The notes below the pieces were generated by a model that saw nothing but the letters and a program-made list of their open reading frames with translations, searched no databases and was not told where the DNA came from. A DNA stretch of 64,000 bases from positions 1 to 64,000 of the forward strand of contig JAHHHM010000001.1 in NCBI GenBank assembly GCA_019359355.1, read 5' to 3'. Below, piece after piece: positions 1 through 8,340 of this stretch; position 1 is the first letter of the stretch, and each line of letters begins with the position of its first letter. This stretch comes from Microcoleus vaginatus WJT46-NPBG5 (lineage in GTDB: Bacteria > Cyanobacteriota > Cyanobacteriia > Cyanobacteriales > Oscillatoriaceae). The position numbers and the translations under genes are program-made.

Positions 1-264
1 TATCATCGGTGCCAATGCCGAAGACTCGCAAACTGCCATCAGCAGCATGAGAGACAACAACCTCTGTGGAAGACAGACCCATCTTATGCCACCAGGTCAT
101 GTTGTTATCTGATTCTCGCCACTGCCACACATTATCATCGGTGCCAATGCCGAAGACTCGCAAACTGCCATCAGCAGCATGGGTAACATCCAGTTCTGTG
201 GCAGACAGACCCATCTTATGCCACCAGGTCATGTTGTTATCTGATTCTCGCCACTGCCACACGT
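1..264. repeat. Tandem 132-bp coding repeat
   Basis: Positions 1-132 and 133-264 are the same 132-bp unit. Nearly all differences fall between about 49 and 72 of the first copy. A third, more diverged unit follows towards 300. The array probably continues beyond the left edge. The length is a multiple of three, so unit gain or loss keeps the reading frame. Confidence 0.9.
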
Positions 265-1009
265 CTTGATCCGCACCAATAGCAAAAATTCTTAGCTGAC
301 CATTAGAATCACGCGCAGCTACAACGTTATCGTCATTGGCAACTGTGGTATCTATTGAAAGATTTTCCCACCGAACTTGAGCAATTGCTAAGTCAGTATC
401 TTCCCGATACTCCACTTTGACCTTGTGTTCTCCAGAACTCAAAAACTGATGAGCGCTATAATCAACAGCATTTCGACCACTCCAGGTATCAATTACCAAG
501 TTGTCATCTACCCACATACGCATCCCGTCATCCATGCTGGCGCGGAAGAGATAGTGACCTGAATCAAAGTTGAATGATCCTGTCCAACGTACCGAAAAGT
601 TGTCATTCCCAATCCCTTGCCCTGGTCCACCGGCACCCCAGTCATTATTAATACTGCTTTCTGTGCGGGTGAAGGTAGGATTGCCACTCAGGGAGTTGTT
701 ATTGTAATACTCAGCTACATATTGACCTGTAGCTGTTTGCATAGGTAAGGGTGTTGCCGTAGTAGTAACGCTTCCCACCGGCATACCTGTGCCCAAGTCA
801 TACCAAAATTCCTGCCCATTGGGCTGTACTATCAGATCGTCATTAGTGTAGTAAGTATTAACACCATTACTTGTACTCTGTTGTACAACCTTGCCGGCAT
901 TCAAGCTGCCACTGCCCGGATCGTTCAAGCTGAACAAATGAGCATTAGGATCGACATCAACCAAGCTAGCACTGGGTTGAATACCGGGTAAAAGTTCAGT
1001 ATCAAACAT
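1..1009 (-). CDS. PA14-domain protein with tandem propeller-like repeats (3' end cut by window)
   Basis: The frame is open from an ATG at 1009 to the window edge, so the C-terminus is missing. After about 80 N-terminal residues comes a PA14-like sugar-binding beta-barrel (about residues 83-205), recognised from GQYVAEYYNN, the NDWG stretch, SVRWTGSF and the SMDDGMRMWVDD core. From about residue 215 there are repeats with VWQWRESDNNMTWWHKMG and DGSLRVFGIGTDDN motifs, which look like blades of a tectonin or fucose-lectin-like beta-propeller. Two units are 44 residues (132 bp) long and almost identical in DNA (1-132 and 133-264). I see no clear signal peptide and no good ribosome site. PA14 domains usually bind glycans, so a surface or secreted carbohydrate-binding role is plausible. 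The precise function is unknown. Confidence 0.75.
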   Translation of the reverse strand, partial: MFDTELLPGIQPSASLVDVDPNAHLFSLNDPGSGSLNAGKVVQQSTSNGVNTYYTNDDLIVQPNGQEFWYDLGTGMPVGSVTTTATPLPMQTATGQYVAEYYNNNSLSGNPTFTRTESSINNDWGAGGPGQGIGNDNFSVRWTGSFNFDSGHYLFRASMDDGMRMWVDDNLVIDTWSGRNAVDYSAHQFLSSGEHKVKVEYREDTDLAIAQVRWENLSIDTTVANDDNVVAARDSNGQLRIFAIGADQDVWQWRESDNNMTWWHKMGLSATELDVTHAADGSLRVFGIGTDDNVWQWRESDNNMTWWHKMGLSSTEVVVSHAADGSLRVFGIGTDD

Positions 1010-1708
1010 TTGTATCTTTCTCGAAAAATTAACACCACTTCCTGAATTTTGCCAGCACCAAATTGAAGACAGGCGCGAATGATTCTTGAATATACTTAAA
1101 TCATTAGCTAAGCAATATCTACCCTCAGATATATTTTTAATTTCTTTTTAGGAAAACAATTATTATAGTAGGGTGGGTAAGTCAGACACCCTACTACTAA
1201 GAAGCCAGGTTTGATTCAGGATAGGCTTTTAGACATGATAAAAAGTTTGTTATTTCATGTCCTTTTGTGAGAAAACTTATAAATAAGTTTACAAACAGGA
1301 GTGTTTTGATGTTCTCGTTCCTAGCCAGGGTAGCAAAGCTTTCTCAAGGCAACGATAAGCTTTATCTGAAGGATAAAAACTGTTCGGACTAGAATGCTTA
1401 CCAGAAATTCTATCTTTGCGTTTTAGGTATGTCCTCCGTGGAATTTCCGTGGAATTCTAGAGATTTTCCAGAAACCAAAGTAAGTTTATAGACAGATGTT
1501 TTTGATGAAACTTTGAACAAATTTAGGTAAATCGTATAATAAAATACAATTTTATGTATAAAAAGTGATTCATCCGACTCCAGCCTTTAAGTATACAAAG
1601 CGTAAAAAATCTGCTAAGCTTCAGCTAGCAGCAAAGTAAAAAGAGATAAAATTACCCAATCAGTTAAGGGGTTGAGCCAAGAATGCTCGTTTTTTAGAAC
1701 GGAGAGTG
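1010..1708. other. Non-coding stretch upstream of the PA14 gene
   Basis: There is no convincing gene on either strand in this AT-rich 0.7 kb. It holds the promoter side of the PA14 gene and a perfect 10-bp inverted repeat (listed separately). Nothing else is supported. Confidence 0.6.
1166..1196. repeat. Perfect 10-bp hairpin, TAGTAGGGTG type
   Basis: The arms at 1166-1175 and 1187-1196 are perfectly complementary around an 11-nt loop. It belongs to the AGGGTG...CACCCT style of intergenic palindrome also seen at 50111-50133. It lies alone between genes, so a dispersed palindrome is more likely than a terminator. Confidence 0.6.
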
Positions 1709-1993
1709 TTAAGGCTCTGGCTTTTCAATGACGGATACTATACGTTGCAACGACTCGGTTAATTGCGTCAGTTGCTCCATAGAATCTTGCTGGACTTGCG
1801 CGAGAGTTTGCACGGCATCACTTAGGGCAAAAATCTGATAACCTTGCTGTTGCACCTGCTGGGACTGGTACTGCACTTGAGCTGCCAGCGCATCAATGCG
1901 CTCAGCTAAGCGTTCAACGGTGACAGTTGTAGCGAGTACAGCCTCGCCAATTTGCTCAACAACTGACTCCAAACGATTGATTTTAACTTCCAT
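1709..1993 (-). CDS. Small coiled-coil protein of unknown function
   Basis: A 94-residue protein from the ATG at 1993, preceded by AAAGGA at a usable distance. A TTG 51 bp upstream (2044) would lengthen it but is less likely. The sequence is almost wholly helical with heptad-like hydrophobic spacing (INRLESVVEQ, VERLAERIDALA) and Gln-rich steps (YQSQQVQQQGYQ), so it should form a coiled coil, probably oligomeric. No catalytic motif, membrane segment or signal peptide is visible. Similar short coiled-coil proteins are common in filamentous cyanobacteria. The gene stands alone between the PA14 gene and the PPK2 gene and has no informative neighbour. Confidence 0.65.
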   Translation of the reverse strand: MEVKINRLESVVEQIGEAVLATTVTVERLAERIDALAAQVQYQSQQVQQQGYQIFALSDAVQTLAQVQQDSMEQLTQLTESLQRIVSVIEKPEP

Positions 1994-2296
1994 TGCCGAC
2001 TCAATCCTTTTATCTACAACCCTGATTCGTGATCTGAGGGTCAAAGTGCCAGTCTTTGGAAATACTAGGCAGCCGCGAACTCTCTGATCACCTTCAGCAA
2101 AATTTTATTAGATTGTAGATGCAGACAAGCTTCCCTGATGGAATGGCCCAGTAATTATGCCTTGTGCGCTATCACAAACAACTGTTAATGGTTGCGGTGA
2201 ATCGCATTTGTCGTAATGTTGCATGATAACAAGCAATGTGCGCGTTCTCCAACGAACTTCTATTCTGGGTTATAGGCACCTAATCTTAAATCTCAA

Positions 2297-3796
2297 ATGT
2301 TAGACACCCTAGATTTAAATGTGTCTTTAGATAAAGACACTTACAAAACTCAGATTGAAGCCCTGATGCGGGAACTGCGGCAACTGCAAAAGGCGTGTTG
2401 GGAAAAGAAATTGCCGACGATCGTTGTATTAGAAGGCTGGGCGGCGGCGGGTAAAGGTTCTCTGGTGAAGAAAATGGTGGAATACATGGACCCGCGTGGG
2501 TTTGTGGTTCACCCAATTTGGCCGGCAACTGAACAAGAGCGACAATACCCGTTTCTGTGGCGGTTTTGGCAAAAACTGCCGGCACGCGGCAGCATTGGTT
2601 TCTTTTACCACAGTTGGTACACTCACGTATTAGAAGACCGGCTTTTTGGGCGTTTGCCTGAAGCAGAGGTTCACTCAGCAATGAGTCAAATTAACGCCTT
2701 CGAGCGCCAACTGATGGATGATGGCGCAACGGTTGTTAAATTTTGGATTCATATCAGCAAAAAAGAATTAAAGTCTCGGCTCAAAAAAGCCGGTGCTGAT
2801 GAACTAAAAGCATGGCGGGTACGCCCAGAAGATTGGCAACAAGCCAACCGCTACCAGGAGTATGCAGCTTTTGCGGAAGAAATGGTGAGCCGCACTAGCA
2901 CCGGCTACGCCCCTTGGACACTTGTAGAGGGAGACTGTCAACGCTGGGCACGGGTTAAAGTTTTAACGAAAATGGTAACAAGTTTTAGGGAAGCACTCGA
3001 CCGGCAGCAAAGTCAAGCGCTGCCACCTGTCAGAGTTCCACAAGAGCAGTTAGACGCGACTGAACCGGATTTCTTAGGGCAAACCGATCTGAGTGTGAGC
3101 CTCGCCAAAAAAGATTACAAAAAGCAGTTACGCAAAGAACAATTGCAACTGCGAAAACTTCAACTAAGTATTCACGAAAAGCAAGTGCCGGTACTGGTGC
3201 TATTTGAAGGGTGGGATGCTGCCGGCAAAGGTGGAGCCATTAAACGATTAACCGATGTTCTCGATCCGCGCAGTTATATCGTCAATGCCTTTGCCGCCCC
3301 CACAGATGAAGAAAAAGCCCATCACTACCTCTGGCGGTTTTGGCGCAGGTTGCCCACCGCCGGCACCATTGGCATTTTTGATCGGAGTTGGTATGGGCGA
3401 GTGCTAGTTGAGCGTGTCGAAGGATTTGCCACAGAACCCGAATGGCGTCGCGCTTACCAAGAAATGATCGAGTTTGAGGAGCAACTAACCAGCGCCGGCT
3501 ATGTGTTGGTAAAATTCTGGCTGCACATCAGCCCAGAAGAACAGTTAAAGCGCTTTCAAGAACGCGAAGAAAATGCGTTTAAGCAACACAAACTCACGCA
3601 AGAAGATTGGCGAAATCGAGAGCAATGGTCACTTTACAATGTGGCAGTCAATCAGATGATTGGGCGTACCAGTACACCTACCGCCCCTTGGACAGTTGTT
3701 GCCGGCAATGATAAATATTTCGCTCGCGTCAAAGTCATTCAAACTGTCACAGAAGCCATTCGCAGTGAGCTGAAACGCCGGCGAGAGAGGGTTTAG
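2297..3796 (+). CDS. pap: Polyphosphate:AMP phosphotransferase, two-domain PPK2
   Basis: A 499-residue protein made of two tandem PPK2 domains (about 10-240 and 262-495), the layout of class II PPK2 enzymes (PAP), which phosphorylate AMP to ADP using polyphosphate. Each half has a Walker A motif (EGWAAAGKGS near residue 46; EGWDAAGKGG near 304) and the family motifs WRFW, SWYxxV, VKFWxHIS and RTSTxxAPWT. In the N-terminal half the usual DRSWYGRV is altered to YHSWYTHV. In this family the C-terminal domain normally keeps activity and the N-terminal one is degenerate, which fits. The enzyme is cytosolic, links polyphosphate stores to nucleotide balance, and is monocistronic here. The start is an ATG with a weak ribosome site. 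Confidence 0.93.
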   Translation: MLDTLDLNVSLDKDTYKTQIEALMRELRQLQKACWEKKLPTIVVLEGWAAAGKGSLVKKMVEYMDPRGFVVHPIWPATEQERQYPFLWRFWQKLPARGSIGFFYHSWYTHVLEDRLFGRLPEAEVHSAMSQINAFERQLMDDGATVVKFWIHISKKELKSRLKKAGADELKAWRVRPEDWQQANRYQEYAAFAEEMVSRTSTGYAPWTLVEGDCQRWARVKVLTKMVTSFREALDRQQSQALPPVRVPQEQLDATEPDFLGQTDLSVSLAKKDYKKQLRKEQLQLRKLQLSIHEKQVPVLVLFEGWDAAGKGGAIKRLTDVLDPRSYIVNAFAAPTDEEKAHHYLWRFWRRLPTAGTIGIFDRSWYGRVLVERVEGFATEPEWRRAYQEMIEFEEQLTSAGYVLVKFWLHISPEEQLKRFQEREENAFKQHKLTQEDWRNREQWSLYNVAVNQMIGRTSTPTAPWTVVAGNDKYFARVKVIQTVTEAIRSELKRRRERV

Positions 3797-3885
3797 GGGC
3801 TAGGGAGAAAAGAGGGAGTGAGGGAGTGAAATCTCCATGCCCCTACCTTTAGGTTGGCGAAGCCTTGACCTATGCCCCATGCCCA

Positions 3886-4791
3886 TTAACAACTCAGCGT
3901 CTCCCTCGTTTCTTTGCGAGTCCAAGCGGTGGTGCCGGCAGCCATTAAGCAAAGATACCGGCGGGTTGATTCAGGGAGCGTGACGCCGGTAAAGTCAGCT
4001 CCCTCGATTTTTGCCCCTAATAAATGCGCTTCACTGAGATCGGCACCGCTTAAATCTGCGTTCGTGAGATTGCTCCAATTTAGATTTGCTTTGCTCAAAT
4101 ATGCCTTACTCAAGTTGGAGCCGGCTAAATTTGCTCCGATCAAGCTGCCGCCCCGAAGCTTTGCGGCGCTGAGATTTGAAGCCATTAAATTTGCATCTTG
4201 CAGGTTGATGCCACTCAGTTTGGCTTCCCTGAGATCAACGCCGTTGAGATCGACGCCATTGAGTTCATTCCCATTCAAAAAAGCTTTACTGAGATTCACC
4301 CCACTTAAAAACGCTCCATCAAGGATCGCCCCGCTGAGCCTTGCACCTGACAAATTTGCCCAATTAAGATTGGCTCGGCTGAGGTTAGCCCCTCGCAGAT
4401 TAATATCCGTGAGATTGGCGCTACATAAATTTACACGTTGCAGATTGGCACCGCGCAGATTAACGCCCGTGAGATTAGCGCCGCTGAGTTTGGCTTTAGA
4501 TAGGTCTGATTTCACCAAAAAAGCGCCGTTGAGGTTAGCCTTAGTCAGGTCGGCATCAGCGAGATTGCCTTCGCTGAGTTTAACAAAACTTAAATCTGCC
4601 CAGTTGAGAAAGGCATCATTCAGGTTTGCTTTTGTCAGGAAAGCGCGACTAAGATTGGCTCCCATGAGGTTGGCACCTGTGAGGTTGATCCCGATCAAAG
4701 TTACCCCACTCAGGTTTGCCCCTTGCAAGTTGATACCGGCAAAGTCCCTCTCTCCCGCATCGTAGAGCCTAAGTAGATGACTGACTTCCAT
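3886..4791 (-). CDS. Pentapeptide-repeat protein
   Basis: A 301-residue protein. From about residue 17 to 280 it is an almost unbroken series of A(N/D)LXX pentapeptides (GANLSG, KANLNG, RGANLQ). This folds as a right-handed quadrilateral beta-helix. The short N-terminus (MEVSHLLRLYDAGERDF) is the usual capping helix of cyanobacterial members, and the C-terminal 25 residues leave the repeat. There is no signal peptide or membrane segment, so it is probably cytosolic. The biochemical role of most such proteins is unknown. Some mimic DNA and protect gyrase, but nothing here points to that. It converges on the PPK2 gene and is divergent from the YdcF-like gene. Confidence 0.9.
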   Translation of the reverse strand: MEVSHLLRLYDAGERDFAGINLQGANLSGVTLIGINLTGANLMGANLSRAFLTKANLNDAFLNWADLSFVKLSEGNLADADLTKANLNGAFLVKSDLSKAKLSGANLTGVNLRGANLQRVNLCSANLTDINLRGANLSRANLNWANLSGARLSGAILDGAFLSGVNLSKAFLNGNELNGVDLNGVDLREAKLSGINLQDANLMASNLSAAKLRGGSLIGANLAGSNLSKAYLSKANLNWSNLTNADLSGADLSEAHLLGAKIEGADFTGVTLPESTRRYLCLMAAGTTAWTRKETRETLSC

Positions 4792-5220
4792 ATTGTGAAC
4801 TCTCCAGTTGCGAGCAATTTGGGGCTAGGCCATTGATGGACAAAGCTAAAATTGTGAAACGTGACATGAACAGCGAGGGTGAGTAGCTCAGTTTTATCAT
4901 GTCGTTAAAATGCCCTTAGCAGGGAGGAAAATTAACGAATTATCTTTTGGTTTTTGTGAAGATTTTTGAAGTACAATTCAGCAGATGACAAAGCGAAAGA
5001 CCAGGTAGAAGTAGCCTCACTCAGACGATAGGGTCATCTCACACAATGATTTCTACCAAAATTTGAAGCCTCAAAACACCCAATAAGGATATTAACCTGG
5101 TTAGTATTTAATGCATTTTAAGAAACAAATATATTTGTCAAGAATTTTTATGCGTGAATCCAGACGAGCCGGCGAAAATATCGGTAACGGAGTTGTGGTG
5201 ACAGTTAAGGAAGTTTGCAA
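4792..5220. other. Divergent intergenic region
   Basis: These 430 bp lie between the pentapeptide gene (-) and the YdcF-like gene (+) and must hold both promoters. No conserved box or RNA stands out. AAGGAA at 5208-5213 is the ribosome site that favours the ATG at 5221 over the upstream TTG at 5215. Confidence 0.5.
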
Positions 5221-6219
5221 ATGTTTTCTTTACTAACCCAAGCGCTGCTATGGCTGCTGCTGCTTACCTTTTTGTGGTACGTGTTGCAGCGAGTGGTGCC
5301 GAAAAATTATTTGGCTGTGTTGGGCTACGCAGTATTGTTGCTCGCCCTGATCATGCCATTTTTCTATCCAGCCGATCCATTGAGTGGCAGTGCTTGGAGC
5401 ATTTTGTCATTACCGCTGAAGCCGCTGAGTCTGTCTCTGTTGCTGTTGCTGCTAGGCACAAGCGATGTTTGGGCGGGAGGGAGTAAGGATGGAAAGAAAG
5501 TTGTCAAGCCCAATTTAGTCATTTGGGCTTTGGTGATTTTGCTGCTTTCGAGTAACCCTTGGATCTCTCGGTATTTGGAACGCCAAGTGATTTCAGCCGG
5601 CGTCTCAGCAGCTCAAGTTTGTCAGACAACGACTACTACTCAAATAGCCGGTACGATTGTGGTGCTAGGACGGGGCGTGACTGAGGCGTATCAACCTGCC
5701 GGCACTCAAATTCCGCAGATAGATACGAACGAACGGATTATGGAAGCGGTTGAACAACAGCAGCAGCAGCTTAGCTTAGGCAATCGCCCGCTTACAATCG
5801 TCAGCGCCGGCAAATTGGTGGTGGGGACGAGAAATCAAACTGAAACAGAATATATCCAGACTCGGCTGGCAAATATGAACGTGTCGCCGATTACAGAATA
5901 CTCAAGTGTGAGCGTTCACGACACTGCCGTTAACCTCAAACGAATCTCGAACAATCAAGGAAATCTCAACAATCGAGTCCTTGTAGTCGCCTCTGCGATT
6001 GATGTGGGACGTGCCCAGTTGACATTTCAAAAGCAGGGAGTTACTACTATTCCCCGCGCCAGTAACTTGCAAGAAATCGTCTGCGATCAAAGGCAAAGAC
6101 GTTTAACGCTAGCCGACTTTGTCCCTTCTGTAGAAGCGCTGCTACGCTCCACACGAGCTATTAATGAATTTTTTGCCTTACTTTACTACTTTATGCGCGG
6201 CTGGCTCACCCTAAGCTAG
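5221..6219 (+). CDS. YdcF/ElyC-like (DUF218) membrane protein
   Basis: A 332-residue protein. I chose the ATG at 5221, which has AAGGAA upstream. The first about 125 residues hold three or four hydrophobic helices, with a Leu-rich run near residue 70 and ALVILLLSSNPWI near 105. The rest is a soluble DUF218 domain: TIVVLGRGVTEAY opens it, and RVLVVASAIDVGRAQLTFQKQG is the counterpart of the family's later conserved helix. It resembles E. coli ElyC/SanA/YdcF proteins, which are inner-membrane proteins linked to envelope integrity, but the family's reaction is not settled. The usual GGG of the first loop is GRG here. It may form a unit with the ABC exporter 180 bp downstream. Confidence 0.75.
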   Translation: MFSLLTQALLWLLLLTFLWYVLQRVVPKNYLAVLGYAVLLLALIMPFFYPADPLSGSAWSILSLPLKPLSLSLLLLLLGTSDVWAGGSKDGKKVVKPNLVIWALVILLLSSNPWISRYLERQVISAGVSAAQVCQTTTTTQIAGTIVVLGRGVTEAYQPAGTQIPQIDTNERIMEAVEQQQQQLSLGNRPLTIVSAGKLVVGTRNQTETEYIQTRLANMNVSPITEYSSVSVHDTAVNLKRISNNQGNLNNRVLVVASAIDVGRAQLTFQKQGVTTIPRASNLQEIVCDQRQRRLTLADFVPSVEALLRSTRAINEFFALLYYFMRGWLTLS

Positions 6220-6399
6220 CGATTTTGCAACCAAGCGTAATCGGCATTAGGTTGGAGGCAGCACCGGCAGCAATTCGTTTAAACTAAAAAGTCGTCATCG
6301 CTCAAGATTAAGCAAATGAGCGCTTAACTTTCCAATCGTTGCAAGACAAAAAAGCTCTCTTTCCTCCCTAGCCCCTCTCACCTAAAATTAAAAATTCAC

Positions 6400-8163
6400 A
6401 TGGCTCGCTCTCGATTGCAAAAACTAGCAAATTATTTGCGTCCCCACTGGAAACCAGCGGCCTTGGGCGTTTTAGCGCTGCTGATTGTTAACGCTGTGGG
6501 AGTTTACATTCCTCTGTTAATTAGCAATAGCATTGATCAACTCAGACTGAGTGTAGAAACAACCGAGCGCACGTCGATACAACCGATTTTGCCCTATGTC
6601 GTGCTGATCTTTGTGCTAGCGACGTTGATGTGGGGAATTCGGGTGGTGTCGCGGCTGTTGCTGTTTGGGGTGGGCCGGCAGGTAGAATTTGACTTGAAGC
6701 AAAATATTTTTCAACACCTACTGACTCTCGAACCGTCTTACTTTGCCGTCAATACCACCGGCGATCTGATTAACCGCGCGACGTCTGATGTGGATAATAT
6801 TCGGCGATTGCTGGGGTTTGCCGTGTTGAGTTTGGCAAATACGGTGTTTGCCTACGCGCTGACGCTGCCGGTGATGATGTCAATTAATCTTCGCCTAACT
6901 GTGCTGGCAATTGCAGTTTATCCCATCATGCTGATTTTGGTGCAGCTATTTGCGGATCGCCTCCGTAATCAACAATTAGTGGTGCAAGAAGAACTCTCAG
7001 GTTTGAGTGAGTTGATTCAGGAGGATATGAGCGGCATTTCCCTGATTAAAATTTATGCACAGGAAGAGAACGAACGTCGCGCTTTTGCCCAGAATAACAG
7101 TCGGCTTTTAGAGGCGAATTTGAAGCTAGCCAGAACTCGAACGCTGCTGTTTCCGATTCTTTCTGGATTGGCAAGTTTGAGTTTGCTGGTGTTACTAGCC
7201 TTCGGTGCCGGGGCAATTGCAGCCAAACAAATTACGGTTGGGGATTTTATTGCTTTAATTCTTTATGTTGAGCGTTTGGTATTCCCAACGGCGCTGCTAG
7301 GTTTCACGATTACTGCTTATCAGCGAGGTGAAGTGAGTATTGATCGCATCGAGTCGATTCTTACGGTTGAGCCTAGAATTCAGAACTCTACGAAAGCTAT
7401 TGAATTACCGCAGCCGGTGCGGGGGACTTTGCAAGCACGGGGGTTGACTTATACTTATCCGGGTGCGAGTGTGCCGGCTTTAAAAAATGTCAGCTTTGAG
7501 ATTGCTGCCGGTGAAACCGTGGCGGTTGTGGGTCCCATTGGTTCGGGTAAATCGACGTTGGCAAATGCCTTGCCGCGCTTGTTGGATATTGCACCGGGAC
7601 AATTATTTTTAGATGGCTGCGATATTACTGAGGTACGATTGCAGGATTTGCGGGGGGCGCTTGCTTACGTTCCTCAAGACAGTTTTTTGTTTAGCACGAC
7701 GATTAGAAATAATATCCGCTATGGCAATGCTTTAGCTGAACAGCCAGAAGTGGAATATGCAGCGAAACAAGCGCAAATTGAGGGAGAAATTTTGAATTTT
7801 CCTCAGCAATATGAAACGATTGTGGGTGAGCGCGGAATTACGCTTTCTGGGGGGCAGCGGCAGCGTACCGCATTGGCGCGGGCTTTGTTGATGGATGTGC
7901 CGGTGTTGATTTTGGATGATGCGCTTTCGAGTGTGGATAATCAAACGGCGACGGATATTTTAAATAATTTATCTGCCGGCATCCAACGCAAAACGGTAAT
8001 TTTCATTTCTCATCAAATGTCCGCAGCAGCAACCGCCGACCGCATTTTTGTCATGGATCAAGGTCAGATTGTAGAAGCCGGCACTCATGCTGATTTAATG
8101 CAAAAAGGGGGTTTATATCGCTCACTTTGGAATCAGCAAAAGTTAAAGGAATTGCTGAAATAA
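6400..8163 (+). CDS. ABC exporter half-transporter, permease fused to ATPase
   Basis: A 587-residue type IV exporter. Six membrane helices occupy about 15-310, followed by an ATP-binding domain with Walker A VGPIGSGKST, the signature LSGGQRQR and Walker B VLILDDALSSVD, then an H-loop (ISHQMS). The residue after the Walker B aspartate is Asp, not the catalytic Glu. That is characteristic of the degenerate half of heterodimeric exporters (MdlA/YheI, TM287 type), so a partner half-transporter encoded elsewhere is likely. A homodimer of reduced activity is the alternative. The substrate cannot be read from sequence. It stands 180 bp after the YdcF-like gene on the same strand. Confidence 0.9.
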   Translation: MARSRLQKLANYLRPHWKPAALGVLALLIVNAVGVYIPLLISNSIDQLRLSVETTERTSIQPILPYVVLIFVLATLMWGIRVVSRLLLFGVGRQVEFDLKQNIFQHLLTLEPSYFAVNTTGDLINRATSDVDNIRRLLGFAVLSLANTVFAYALTLPVMMSINLRLTVLAIAVYPIMLILVQLFADRLRNQQLVVQEELSGLSELIQEDMSGISLIKIYAQEENERRAFAQNNSRLLEANLKLARTRTLLFPILSGLASLSLLVLLAFGAGAIAAKQITVGDFIALILYVERLVFPTALLGFTITAYQRGEVSIDRIESILTVEPRIQNSTKAIELPQPVRGTLQARGLTYTYPGASVPALKNVSFEIAAGETVAVVGPIGSGKSTLANALPRLLDIAPGQLFLDGCDITEVRLQDLRGALAYVPQDSFLFSTTIRNNIRYGNALAEQPEVEYAAKQAQIEGEILNFPQQYETIVGERGITLSGGQRQRTALARALLMDVPVLILDDALSSVDNQTATDILNNLSAGIQRKTVIFISHQMSAAATADRIFVMDQGQIVEAGTHADLMQKGGLYRSLWNQQKLKELLK

Positions 8164-8340
8164 GGAGAAAAGGGAAAACATAATTTTAGGCTTCATTGCA
8201 GGAATGTAGAATTATGCATTTGCCATTTTTTCATTCCTGTTTTAATTTTTGCCGGCGCGAAATCGGTAGAGTCATATTTGGTTTAAAGAATGCCGGCAAC
8301 AACTCGGGTATCTCCTAAAGCCGGCACCCTTATAGTTTTG

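Noticed and set aside
66-269. Plus-strand frame inside the PA14 repeats
   Set aside because: It is antisense to the repeat array and is repetitive only because the DNA is.
3914-4765. Long plus-strand frame of 283 codons opposite the pentapeptide gene
   Set aside because: The regular A(N/D)LXX repeat on the minus strand leaves the opposite strand open. The translation has no family resemblance.
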